Positions 25,523 through 34,433 of a stretch of 64,000 nucleotides of DNA are shown here, piece by piece (the stretch's first letter is position 1; the number at the start of each line of letters is the position of its first letter). Source of the stretch: JACDBZ01 sp038233215. Its GTDB lineage: Bacteria; Chloroflexota; Limnocylindria; QHBO01. The DNA is taken from NCBI GenBank assembly GCA_038233215.1, contig JBBSML010000007.1:1-64000 (forward strand), given 5' to 3'. The position numbers and the translations under genes are program-made. The notes below the pieces were generated by a model that worked only from the letters and a program-made list of their open reading frames with translations, was not told where the DNA came from and ran no database searches.

Positions 25523-27883
25523 TCACAGGAGAGACTCGGGGTCCACGTCGATCGCGATTCCCGGCGGCACGCGCTCCAATGCCGCGGCACGCGTCTCGGC
25601 GTCGGGCGCACGGATCACGACCTGCATCCGGAAGCGCCCAGCGCGCCGCACGACGTAGGATGGCAACGGGCCAAGCACCTCCGCCCCGGGGACGGCAACG
25701 GCAGCAGCCGCCTGGCGCCCGCGCTCTTCGGCTCGGGCGCGGTCGGCGTCGGCCACGAGCAGACGGGCCAGCACGCTGAACGGCGGGTAGCCCAGGAGGC
25801 GGCGACGGAGGAGCTCCTCGTCCGCGAAGCCCTCGACGTCCAGAGCAGCCGCCGCCTTCACCGCGTAGTGCCCTGGCGCATAAGTCTGGATGATGACGCG
25901 GCCCGCCATCGGGCCCCTGCCCGCACGTCCCGCCACCTGCGCCAGCAGTTGGAACGTGCGCTCGGCCCCCCGGTAGTCGGGCAGGTTGAGCGTGACGTCG
26001 GCCGCGATCACGGCGGCGAGAATAACCGAGGGCAGGTCCAAACCCTTGGCGGCCAGCTGGGTGCCGACCAGCACGTCGGTTCGTCCTTCCCTGAAGTCGT
26101 CATAGATCGTCTCGAAGCCGCGCCGCGCGCTGAGCGCATCGGAATCGAGTCGGCCGATTCGCAGGCCGGGGTAGCGCGCGCGGAGCTCGGCTTCCACGCG
26201 CTGCGTGCCCGCGCCGAAATACCGGATCCGTGCGCTGCCGCAAGCCGGGCATGTCCCGGTCGGCGCGCTGGACCTCCCGCAGTGGTGACAGCGCAGGGTC
26301 CCACCCTCCAGGTGGTAGACGAATGGCAGCTCGCAGTCGGGACAGCGCAGGCTCTCGCCGCAGTCGCGACAGAGGATGAAGGTGGCGGCACCTCGCCGGT
26401 TCAGCAGCAGGACGGCCTGTTCGCTCCCCCGGCGAAGCGCTCCGAGCGCGTCGGCCAGGGCCGTTGAGAAGATTGACCGATTGCCGCCGGCGAGCTCGGC
26501 GCGAAGGTCCGCGACCTCGATGGCAGGCGTCGAACCCACGCGTCGCTCGACCAGGTGCGCGTGTTCGGCGTGGCCTCCCCGCACGCGCGCCAGGCTGACG
26601 AGGTCGGGAGTGGCACTGCCCAGCACGATGCGGGCTCCGGCGATCGACGCCCTCCGGCGCGCCACCCAGCGCGCGTCGTAGCGGGGCGTGCGGTCGGACT
26701 TGTAGCCACCGTCATGCTCCTCGTCGACGATGATCAGCCCCAGGCGCGCAAGCGGCGCAAAGGTGGCCGTGCGTGTCCCGATCACGACGCGAACCTCGCC
26801 ACGCAGGATGCGCCACCACTCGTCGTGCCGCTCCCCGGCCGAGAGCCCGGAGTGCAGCACTCCGAGCTCCGCGCCGACGAGTGCCCGGAGACGGTCCGCA
26901 ATCTGCGGGACCAGGCTCACCTCCGGAACCGTGATGATGATGTTCAGCCCGGCCCGAAGCGTTGCCACCGTCGCCGCCAGATACACATCGGTCTTGCCGG
27001 ACGCTGCCACGCCCTGGAGCAGCAGCTCGCCACCCGATGTCAATGCGCTGACCGCGTCAAGCGCGGCGACCTGCTCCCGGGACAGCCGGTGACGGAGGTC
27101 GGGTATCTCGACTCGGTGCGCGAGCGGACTGCGTTCGACGTTGCGCCAGTCGAGCTCCGCCCGGCCCAGAGCCACCAGGCGACGGGCCGGAGCGAGGAGG
27201 GCGGCCGCATCCGTCTCGAGCTCGGCCGCAAGCTCCACCATCGTCCGCTCTCCAGCCTCGAGGGCGTCGAGCAACGCGCGCTGCACGGGCGCTCGACGCG
27301 CCGGCTCCGTCCCGCCCGGCACCGGTCGGAGCACGCGCACGCGGCGGGGGTTCACGTCGGCGGCGCGGAGCGACCACTCCGATCGAAGGGCGCCGACGCG
27401 ACGCAGGCGCTCGAGCCAGGTGGCGCGACCCCGGCGGGGAGCGAAGCGCATGAGCGTGGCATCGGACAATCGCCCGTCGGCGTCGGTTGCCTCCGGAACG
27501 CCCGTCGGGACCGCGGAAACGTCGAGGACCTCCCATCGCCGCGCGAGCCGAGACTCGAGGCCGGGCGGCAGCATGGCCGCAAGCGTCGTCCCGATGGGAG
27601 CGCGGTAGTACGCGGCGATCTCCTCGGCCAGCGTGAGCAGGTCCGAGGTCAGCATCGGCGGCGAGACCACGGCCTCGATCGGCTTCAGATCGTCATCTGC
27701 AGGGGCGTCGGCCTCGCCGGCGAGGACGTATCCGAGCGCCAGGCGGCGACCGTACGGAACCAGCAGCAACGATCCCGGGGCCGGCATCTTCAGCTCGACC
27801 GGAACAAGGTAGCTGAACGTGCGCTCGGGCCGATCGGCGAGCGCATCGACCGCCACGCGCACGGCACGTCTGCCCGGCGTCAT
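25523..27883 (-). CDS. priA: Primosomal protein N' (PriA helicase)
   Basis: 786 residues. Restarts replication at repaired forks. An N-terminal 3'-DNA-binding domain (about 8-110), then a helicase core with LLQGVAASGKTDVYLA, IIVDEEHDGGYKSD and GSATPDLVSL, and the zinc-binding insertion with CRDCGESLRCPDC and CHHCGRSSAPTGTCPAC. Motif VI region is LLAQVAGRAGRG. Complete, no missing zinc Cys. Confidence 0.96.
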   Translation of the reverse strand: MTPGRRAVRVAVDALADRPERTFSYLVPVELKMPAPGSLLLVPYGRRLALGYVLAGEADAPADDDLKPIEAVVSPPMLTSDLLTLAEEIAAYYRAPIGTTLAAMLPPGLESRLARRWEVLDVSAVPTGVPEATDADGRLSDATLMRFAPRRGRATWLERLRRVGALRSEWSLRAADVNPRRVRVLRPVPGGTEPARRAPVQRALLDALEAGERTMVELAAELETDAAALLAPARRLVALGRAELDWRNVERSPLAHRVEIPDLRHRLSREQVAALDAVSALTSGGELLLQGVAASGKTDVYLAATVATLRAGLNIIITVPEVSLVPQIADRLRALVGAELGVLHSGLSAGERHDEWWRILRGEVRVVIGTRTATFAPLARLGLIIVDEEHDGGYKSDRTPRYDARWVARRRASIAGARIVLGSATPDLVSLARVRGGHAEHAHLVERRVGSTPAIEVADLRAELAGGNRSIFSTALADALGALRRGSEQAVLLLNRRGAATFILCRDCGESLRCPDCELPFVYHLEGGTLRCHHCGRSSAPTGTCPACGSARIRYFGAGTQRVEAELRARYPGLRIGRLDSDALSARRGFETIYDDFREGRTDVLVGTQLAAKGLDLPSVILAAVIAADVTLNLPDYRGAERTFQLLAQVAGRAGRGPMAGRVIIQTYAPGHYAVKAAAALDVEGFADEELLRRRLLGYPPFSVLARLLVADADRARAEERGRQAAAAVAVPGAEVLGPLPSYVVRRAGRFRMQVVIRAPDAETRAAALERVPPGIAIDVDPESLL

Positions 27884-27893
27884 TCCACTCGAC

Positions 27894-28532
27894 TCAGACC
27901 CGAAGGCGGCGCGGTGGCTCGCGGCGTGCCTCGGCCTGGATGATCTCCCAGATCAACTCCCCCGCCTCCTCCGCGTGGCCCGTCTCGTTCACCACGACGT
28001 GGTCGTAGTCGTCGGTGTCTGCCATCCAGTGCTCGGCGTCGCGACGCCGACGCGCGAGGGATTCCGCTGACTCGCTCCCCCGCTTGCGCAGCCGCCGCGC
28101 GAGGTCAGCCATGCTGGGTGGCTTGACGAAGATGAGCAATGCGTCCGGAACGGTGGCTCGGACCTGCCGGGCGCCCTGTGGATCGATGGTCAGGATGGCG
28201 TCCCGGCCGGCGGCGAGGATGCCGCGCACTTGATCGATCGGCGTGCCATACAGGTTGCCGTGCACTTCCGCCCATTCCAGCAGGCCACCGGCCTCACGCA
28301 GCCCGATGAAGTCCACTCGGTCAAGAAAGTGGTAATGCACGCCGTGGACCTCACCATCTCGCCGCGCGCGCGTCGTGGCGGTCACGATCGGCACGACCTG
28401 GGGGTGACTGCGCGCCAATTCCGCGACAATGGTGCTTTTCCCGACACCGGACGGCCCCGACACCACGACGAGCAGCGGGTTGGGAAACGTCATTCGCTTG
28501 TGCGGGTCACTTCCCATCTCATCGTCGTTCAT
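27894..28532 (-). CDS. gmk: Guanylate kinase
   Basis: 212 residues. Phosphorylates GMP to GDP. P-loop VVSGPSGVGKSTIV, GMP-binding TATTRARRDGE and GVHYHFLD, and the LID-region Arg residues. The frame starts at ATG 28532, overlapping the rluD stop (ATGA); ATG at MTFPNPLLVVVSG is a shorter alternative. Usually followed by rpoZ and coaBC in other bacteria; neither is here, priA follows directly. Confidence 0.95.
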   Translation of the reverse strand: MNDDEMGSDPHKRMTFPNPLLVVVSGPSGVGKSTIVAELARSHPQVVPIVTATTRARRDGEVHGVHYHFLDRVDFIGLREAGGLLEWAEVHGNLYGTPIDQVRGILAAGRDAILTIDPQGARQVRATVPDALLIFVKPPSMADLARRLRKRGSESAESLARRRRDAEHWMADTDDYDHVVVNETGHAEEAGELIWEIIQAEARREPPRRLRV

Positions 28533-29503
28533 TCCTCGACGGCGGCTCCCACGCCCTCCGGCACCTGGCCGCCGGCGACCGTCAGCCCGGATAGTTCAAG
28601 GCACGACGCGAGGTCGGCCGGCAGGGCGCTCCAGGCGCGGAGACGTCGTCCGTCGAGCGGGCGCTCGAGCCCTAGCCGCGCGGCGTGCAGGAATTGGCGG
28701 CTGAGTCGCCCCGGCCCCTCGCCGCCGCCGTACCGCAGATCACCCGCGATGGGGAGGCCCAGATAGGTCAGGTGGGCGCGAATCTGATGCGTTCGACCGG
28801 TGAGCGGACGCAGGACGAGCAGGGTGTAGCCGGCCGCCGTCGCGATCACCTCGTACTCGGTGGTGGCTTCGCGGCCACCGGCCACCACCGCCATGCGCTG
28901 TCGATCACGTCGATCACGACCGATCGGTGCCTCCACCCGGCCGCGGGGCGACGGCGCCTCGCCACGGACGAGCGCCAGGTATTCCTTCTCGATGCTTCGA
29001 TCACCGAACTGTCGCATGAGGCTGGCCTGGGCAAGGTCGTTCTTGGCGACCACGATCAGTCCGCTCGTCTCCTTGTCAAGCCGATGCACGATGCCGGGCC
29101 GACCGACCCCCGCGACCGACCCGAGCGCTTCGCCACGGTCACGCGCCCGCCCGAGGAGTGCGTTGACCAGCGTGCCGCTGCTGTGGCCCGCAGACGGATG
29201 GACGACAAGGCCCGCCGGCTTGTCGACGATGAGCATCGTCTCGTCCTCGTAGGCAACGCTGAGTGGAATGGACTCCGGGGAGAGCGTCTCGTCGGGCGGC
29301 GCGCTCAGCTCGACACTCACCCGCTCACCGCCGAGCAGCCGATCACTCGAGCGTCGCCGTCCCCCGTCGACCAGCGCCCGTCCATCGCCGAGGAGGCGCT
29401 GGGCGTGCGCGCGGCTGATGCCTCCGACCGCCGCGACGGCGAGATCCACTCGTCCAGCCGGCGCGGGCCCCTCGACGGTCCGGACCTCCACCTGGCCGCT
29501 CAT
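28529..29503 (-). CDS. rluD: 23S rRNA pseudouridine synthase, RluD family
   Basis: 324 residues. An S4 RNA-binding domain at the N-terminus (RVDLAVAAVGGISRAHAQRL), then the RluA/D catalytic domain with the aspartate in GIVHRLDKETSGL, and RTHQIRAHL further on. Start ATG 29503 overlaps the lspA stop (ATGA). lspA-rluD is a common pair. The precise target uridines cannot be told from sequence. Confidence 0.93.
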   Translation of the reverse strand: MSGQVEVRTVEGPAPAGRVDLAVAAVGGISRAHAQRLLGDGRALVDGGRRRSSDRLLGGERVSVELSAPPDETLSPESIPLSVAYEDETMLIVDKPAGLVVHPSAGHSSGTLVNALLGRARDRGEALGSVAGVGRPGIVHRLDKETSGLIVVAKNDLAQASLMRQFGDRSIEKEYLALVRGEAPSPRGRVEAPIGRDRRDRQRMAVVAGGREATTEYEVIATAAGYTLLVLRPLTGRTHQIRAHLTYLGLPIAGDLRYGGGEGPGRLSRQFLHAARLGLERPLDGRRLRAWSALPADLASCLELSGLTVAGGQVPEGVGAAVEE

Positions 29504-30012
29504 CTCGCGGTCTCTGCAGTTCGTGGCTGCTCGACGAATGTCAGGTAGGCGACGAGTGCGCCGATCCCGAGCACGACGGCCGAATCGGCAACATTGAAGG
29601 TCGGAAATCGCGTATCGCCGAAGCCGAGGCTGACGAAGTCGACGACGTAGCCGAAGCGCAGGCGATCCGTCAGGTTGCCGAGCGCGCCGGCCAGGATCGC
29701 GCCCAGCACGACATGAATCCACGGTCCACGGCCGAGCAGGCTGCGATGGAAATACACGACCATCCCGATCGCCACGAGGGTTACCGGTACGAACAGCCAG
29801 GTGGCGCCGGGCAGAATGCTGAAGGCGGCTCCGTCATTGCGAACGTGCCAGAGCTGCGCGAGGTCTCCGATGACGTCATGACGATCACCGAACGCGACGT
29901 TTGCCACCACGAGCGCCTTCGTGACCTGGTCTGCCGCGTACAGCAGGACCGCCGTGCCCGTCAACATCAGCACGGGACTCAACGCTGCATCTCGATCGTT
30001 CCCGGCCTCCAC
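29500..30012 (-). CDS. lspA: Lipoprotein signal peptidase
   Basis: 170-residue membrane aspartic peptidase that cleaves lipoprotein signal peptides. Four membrane helices; catalytic acids in GALGNLTDRL and the FPTFNVADSAVVLG segment. A lipoprotein substrate (the DUF4015 protein) is made from the same gene train. 28 bp after ileS. Confidence 0.95.
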   Translation of the reverse strand: MEAGNDRDAALSPVLMLTGTAVLLYAADQVTKALVVANVAFGDRHDVIGDLAQLWHVRNDGAAFSILPGATWLFVPVTLVAIGMVVYFHRSLLGRGPWIHVVLGAILAGALGNLTDRLRFGYVVDFVSLGFGDTRFPTFNVADSAVVLGIGALVAYLTFVEQPRTAETAR

Positions 30013-30040
30013 GACCCCACTCTAGCCGACCGGCAGACGG

Positions 30041-33000
30041 TCAGGAGCGGCCCACGGAGAGGCTCAGTACGGCGCCCTCGAGCTCGAGGTTCTCGGTACC
30101 GGTCGCGTGGGGAATCACGGCGTCGGACGCGAGCTCCACCGAGTCCGCCAGCAGTTCATCCGCCAGCCATTCACGATGGGGCAACAGACGCTCGATCGTT
30201 CCCGGGTCAGCTGCAATCGCGACTCGTACTCGGTCGCTGATCTCGTGGCCGGCGGTCTTGCGCATTGCCTGCAGCCGGTGGGCAACCTCACGCGCCAGGC
30301 CCTCGGCGGTGAGCTCATCATCCAGCATGGTGTCGAGCGCCACGAGCAGGTCGCCGTCCTCCGCCACCTCATGTCCCGGGCGCCCTCGCGCGGTGAGCTG
30401 AAATTCATCGGCCCGAAGCGTGACGTCCCCGACGGTTGCGGTGCCGTCATCATTGGCCCGCCAGTTCCCGGAGCGCACACCGTCCATGATCGCGCCGACC
30501 GCCGCGCCGTGCCTGGGGCCGATGACCGGCAACAGCGGGTACAGCGAGCGCTCCACCAGCTCCGATTCATCGGGGATGAGCTCGATCTCGCGAACATTGA
30601 GCTCCTCGCGAATCTGCTGCCGCATGTCGGCATCGAGCTCCGCGCCGCTCCCGAAGCCGTCGATCCCGGCCGGCAGCTTGACCCGGACGGTTCGCAGGGG
30701 CTGTCGCGTCCGTACCGCCGACGCCGAACGCGTCGCCCTCCCGAGCGCAACTGTGCGGCGCGCGAGATCCACCGCGGCGTCCACTGAACCGTCGGCGCGC
30801 CCGGCAACGCGCTGCGGGAAATCGGCCAGATGGACGCTGTCGGGAGCGTCCGGGGTCACCGCCACGACGAGGTTCTCCCAGATGGCGTCCGCGAGATGCG
30901 GCACGAACGGCGCGATCAGGCGCGTGACCGTCGCAAGCACCTCGTGCAGCGTCGCGTACGCCGCTCGCTTGTCGGCATCGAGCTCGCCCTTCCAGAAACG
31001 ACGCCGATTGCGTCGCACGTACCAGTTGGACAGGTCGCCGACGAACGCCTCGATCTCGCGCGCCGCCCGTATCGGCTCATAACCGTCGAGCGACTCCCGT
31101 ACCTCCCCGACGAGTCCGTCGAGGCGCGACAGGATCCACGTGTCGAGCAGCGTGCGCGCCTCGTCGACGCCATCGGTCTGGTCAGGCGTCCAGCCGTCGA
31201 GCCGCGCATAGGTGATGAAGAATCCGTACGTGTTCCAGAGCGGCAGGAAGAAGCGTCGCACCACTTCGTGACCAGGCCCGTACCCGAAGTTGATGTTCGT
31301 CGCGGGGTTCGCCGCCGCGAACATCCAGCGCATGACATCGGCACCGATCTGGTCCGCCGCCTCCTCGAACGCGATCGAGTTGCCCTTCGACTTGTGCATC
31401 TCCTCGCCGTGCTCATCGCGCATGAGCGCGTAGGCAAACAGCGTTCGTGACGGTGCCTGGCCGGTCATCACCGTGCTCATGGTGAGCAGCGCGTAGAACC
31501 AGTTGCGGAACTGGCCGGGAAAGGACTCGGTGACGAGGTCGGCCGGATACCACTTCTTCCAGTAGTCCCGGTCGGAGTTCCACCTCAGCGTCGAAAGCCC
31601 CACGATGCCGGCGTCGAGCCACGGATTGCCGACGTCCGTCGTCCGACGTGACACCCCGCCGCACGAAGCACAGGCGATCTCGACCCCGTCCACCCATGGG
31701 CGATGCGGTGAATGCCCCTCGAAGGCGTCCCAGCCCGCCACGGCGCGTTCGCGCAGCTCCTCCTTCGAGCCGATCACCTCCCAGCCGTCGCAGTTGCTGC
31801 ACTCCCAGATGGGAAGCGCCAGCCCGTAGTAGCGCTTCTTGCTGATCATCCAATCGTCCATGTTGCGCAGCCAGTCGAGCTCGCGCTCCCCGAGGCCGAT
31901 CCCTTCGGGCAGCCAGGTCATGGATCGCGTCGAGGCGCTGATCGGCTCGCGCAGGGGGTCCATCGAGATGAACCACTCATCCACCAGCCGGAAGAGGAGC
32001 TGCGTGCCGCACCGCCAGCAGACCGGGTAGCTGTGCAGGTAGCTCTCCTTCGCCACCAGGACGCCTCTGCGGTCCAGGTCCGCGGCGATGTCGCGGGCGA
32101 GGTCCTGGCTGGCATCCTCGGTCGCGCCCGCATATCGGCCGCTCTGCCATCCGTAGCCAGCCCGGAAGACCCCGAACTGGTCGATGGGGTCGAGGACGGG
32201 CAGGTCGTGGACCTTCGAGAGGGCGAAGTCCTCCTGTCCACATCCGGGGGCGATATGCACGATCCCGGTACCCTCGGCGTCGGACACCTCGTTCCACGGA
32301 ATGACGCGGTGCTCCACGCCGGCCGCGATTGGAAAGTCGTCGAACGGGGCATCGTAGGTCAGGCCGATGAGCTCCTCCCCCCGCACCTCGCTGAGAACCT
32401 CGGCGTCGCGGGCCACGCGGGCGCGGGAGCCGGCGCTCACCCAGCCGCGGCGCCCGTCGATCTCCACCAGCTGATAGACGAGCTCGGGATGCACTGCGGC
32501 GGCAACGTTGCTGGACAGGGTCCACGGCGTGGTCGTCCAGACGAGGAGATCCTCGCCCTGGTGATCCTCACTGGTGAGCGAGAAGCGCACCGTGACCGAC
32601 AGGTGGCGCAGGTCGCGGTAGCCCTCGGTCGCGATCTCCATGTTCGACAGCCCGGTCCCGCAGCGCGGGCACCACGGCATGACGTCGTGCCCCTTGCGCA
32701 GCAGGCCACGGCGGTGACATTCAGCCAGGAACGCCCAGATCGTGTAGTTGTTCTCGTCCGAGTTGGTGAAATAGCTGTTGTCCCAGTCCATCCAGTAGCC
32801 GAGCCGCTTACTCTGCTCGGTCTGAATGGCTGCAAACTTCGCAACGCGCGCCTTGCACAGCTCGACGAAGCGATCGATCCCGTACGCCTCAATCCCCTGC
32901 TTGTTGTTGAGCCCCAGCTGCTTCTCCACCTCAACCTCGATCCAGAGGCCCTGGCAGTCGAACCCGTTCTGGTAGCGCTGCTTCTCGCCGAGCATGGTGT

Positions 33001-33217
33001 GGTAGCGCTGGAACAGGTCCTTGTAGGTCCGGCCCCAAGCGTGATGCACGCCCATCGGATTGTTCGCGGTGATCGGCCCGTCGATGAAGCTGAATCGTCG
33101 ATCGGAGCTGTCGTTGCGCGCGAGGTAGCGCGCCATCGTGTCGCGCTCGCGCCAGCGCTCGATGACCTCTCGCTCGAGCGCCGGGACCTCCAGCTCCTTC
33201 GTTACCGGTCTGAACAA
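30041..33217 (-). CDS. ileS: Isoleucyl-tRNA synthetase
   Basis: About 1058 residues. Charges tRNA-Ile. The nucleotide-binding HIGH motif is replaced by HHAWG (about 58-62, in NNPMGVHHAWGRTYKD), and the KMSKS loop is HKSKGNS. The editing domain holds LLVWTTTPWTLSSN, and zinc-type Cys pairs (CPRCG, CWRCG, CSNC, CASCG) are present. I choose TTG 33217 (MFRPVTKELEVPAL) with AGGAG about 11 bases upstream; GTG 33226 is possible. Controlled by the T-box leader directly upstream. Confidence 0.95.
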   Translation of the reverse strand: MFRPVTKELEVPALEREVIERWRERDTMARYLARNDSSDRRFSFIDGPITANNPMGVHHAWGRTYKDLFQRYHTMLGEKQRYQNGFDCQGLWIEVEVEKQLGLNNKQGIEAYGIDRFVELCKARVAKFAAIQTEQSKRLGYWMDWDNSYFTNSDENNYTIWAFLAECHRRGLLRKGHDVMPWCPRCGTGLSNMEIATEGYRDLRHLSVTVRFSLTSEDHQGEDLLVWTTTPWTLSSNVAAAVHPELVYQLVEIDGRRGWVSAGSRARVARDAEVLSEVRGEELIGLTYDAPFDDFPIAAGVEHRVIPWNEVSDAEGTGIVHIAPGCGQEDFALSKVHDLPVLDPIDQFGVFRAGYGWQSGRYAGATEDASQDLARDIAADLDRRGVLVAKESYLHSYPVCWRCGTQLLFRLVDEWFISMDPLREPISASTRSMTWLPEGIGLGERELDWLRNMDDWMISKKRYYGLALPIWECSNCDGWEVIGSKEELRERAVAGWDAFEGHSPHRPWVDGVEIACASCGGVSRRTTDVGNPWLDAGIVGLSTLRWNSDRDYWKKWYPADLVTESFPGQFRNWFYALLTMSTVMTGQAPSRTLFAYALMRDEHGEEMHKSKGNSIAFEEAADQIGADVMRWMFAAANPATNINFGYGPGHEVVRRFFLPLWNTYGFFITYARLDGWTPDQTDGVDEARTLLDTWILSRLDGLVGEVRESLDGYEPIRAAREIEAFVGDLSNWYVRRNRRRFWKGELDADKRAAYATLHEVLATVTRLIAPFVPHLADAIWENLVVAVTPDAPDSVHLADFPQRVAGRADGSVDAAVDLARRTVALGRATRSASAVRTRQPLRTVRVKLPAGIDGFGSGAELDADMRQQIREELNVREIELIPDESELVERSLYPLLPVIGPRHGAAVGAIMDGVRSGNWRANDDGTATVGDVTLRADEFQLTARGRPGHEVAEDGDLLVALDTMLDDELTAEGLAREVAHRLQAMRKTAGHEISDRVRVAIAADPGTIERLLPHREWLADELLADSVELASDAVIPHATGTENLELEGAVLSLSVGRS

Positions 33218-33233
33218 CCTGCTCACCGCTCCT

Positions 33234-33330
33234 GACAACAACGAACCCGCCCCGGAACTCCGGGACGGGAAGCTCTCCCGCGGTACCACCCGCACGTACC
33301 GATCCACCACCCGGATCGATCCACCGTTGG
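33234..33330 (-). promoter_or_regulatory. T-box leader of ileS with intrinsic terminator
   Basis: The antiterminator with the T-box bulge GGGTGGTACCGCGG is at 33278-33291. GCGGGA then pairs with TCCCGT and GGG with CCC, leaving the bulge TGGTACC, whose TGGT would pair with an uncharged tRNA ending ACCA. The competing terminator is a 10-bp stem, CCCGTCCCGG / CCGGGGCGGG with loop AGTT (33246-33269), followed by TTCGTTGTTG. Only about 35-40 bases precede the T-box, so Stem I must be very short. An ATC specifier is present in that stretch (GGATCGATCC), but I cannot fix the pairing. Confidence 0.85.
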
Positions 33331-33336
33331 TTGCCG

Positions 33337-33365
33337 ATCGTGCCAGCCGACCGCCGGAGTGTCAA
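33337..33365 (-). promoter_or_regulatory. Promoter of the ileS operon
   Basis: A perfect -35 TTGACA (33360-33365), 17-bp spacer and a weak -10 CACGAT (33337-33342) on the minus strand. The predicted start near 33330 gives a leader of about 110 bases that contains the T-box. Confidence 0.6.
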
Positions 33366-33366
33366 T

Positions 33367-34428
33367 TCAGCCGAGCAGGGCCCGCCCCACGAAGACGGTC
33401 GCCGCCAGGCCACCGGCCACCACCACGGCCACCAGCCGGGGCCACCAGACACGTGCCATGATCGCGCCCACCGTCGTCGCCGGGCCGCCCAGCACGAGCG
33501 CGAGGGCGGTGAGGCGCCCAAGGTCCGTTGCTGGCTGCGGCATCCGGTCCTGAGCGGCGGCGATGCCCCAGACGATCCCAGCGCCGAGTAGCGGCAGGAC
33601 CAGGAGCCCGGCGCTGGGGGCCGGCCGTCGCGCCCATGCGGGACGTCGCAGCCCTGGCCGTCGCCCCCGATGCACCCCAACGTGAGGCGGCTCTGCTTCC
33701 CGTTCGGCCGCCTCGGGGGAGAGCTGCGCATCCGTCCGTGCGGCAGCGGCTGCCGCGGCCTCGGCCAACTCCGCGGCCACTCGGCGCTCGAACGTTGCCC
33801 GCTCAATGCCGGTCATGAATTCCGGCGCGACCTCGGACGAGCCGTCCGACTCTCCTGCCCTCTCGTCCGGCGGCGACTCGCGGATGAGCGCCTCCAGCCG
33901 CTGCCGGGCCCGGGCGGCACGCGACAGGGCGTCGAGCAGCGCGTCTTCGTCCGCGGCCGCGATGGCCAGCCGCCCGCGTTCGGTCGGCACGAGGATGGCG
34001 GTCGCAGTCGCCGCCAGGCGCACGACTTCGACAGCCTCTTCGTCACGCAGTCGACCGGCGCCGAGCTGCCACGGCAGGAACGTCGGTGCGGCCCGCAACC
34101 GCGATGCGGTCTCGCCTCGCAGCCGAACACGCGTGACCGGGCCGGGACTGAGCGGATAGATCCGCTCACCGCCCAGCCATGCCAGGCAGACCGCGGCTTC
34201 CTCGATCTCTAGCCTGACGCTGAGCAGGACGACCGCGCCGGCCAGCGACATCAGGAAGACGGTGGCGCCCAGGCCGGCGACGACCAGACCCGTGATGTCG
34301 GGCACCAGCAGCAGCCCGCCCGCCATCATGGCGACGCTCAGCAGCAACCCGAACATCGGTAGCGCCAACAGGCGCGGGAGCGAGCGAGAGAGTCGGATGC
34401 GGGCGATCGGCGGGACGCGGTTCGACAT
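33367..34428 (-). CDS. Hypothetical membrane protein with paired helices at both ends
   Basis: 353 residues from ATG 34428. Two membrane helices near the N-terminus (about 20-65), then a cytoplasmic domain with a beta-rich part (VRLEIEEAAVCLAWLGGERIY) that resembles bacterial PH-like domains, an Ala/Glu-rich helical stretch and two C-terminal helices (SAGLLVLPLLGAGIVW; LVAVVVAGGLAATVFVG). The assignment to the PH-like fold is a guess. 5 bp after the GT2 gene, so probably the same transcript. Confidence 0.6.
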   Translation of the reverse strand: MSNRVPPIARIRLSRSLPRLLALPMFGLLLSVAMMAGGLLLVPDITGLVVAGLGATVFLMSLAGAVVLLSVRLEIEEAAVCLAWLGGERIYPLSPGPVTRVRLRGETASRLRAAPTFLPWQLGAGRLRDEEAVEVVRLAATATAILVPTERGRLAIAAADEDALLDALSRAARARQRLEALIRESPPDERAGESDGSSEVAPEFMTGIERATFERRVAAELAEAAAAAAARTDAQLSPEAAEREAEPPHVGVHRGRRPGLRRPAWARRPAPSAGLLVLPLLGAGIVWGIAAAQDRMPQPATDLGRLTALALVLGGPATTVGAIMARVWWPRLVAVVVAGGLAATVFVGRALLG

Positions 34429-34433
34429 CGGCC

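Noticed and set aside
25868..27943. Long + strand frames opposite priA
   Set aside because: Same reason: antisense shadows of a complete PriA with all zinc and helicase motifs.
31712..33235. 507-codon + frame opposite ileS
   Set aside because: Shadow of the ileS coding strand; low-complexity composition and no motif.
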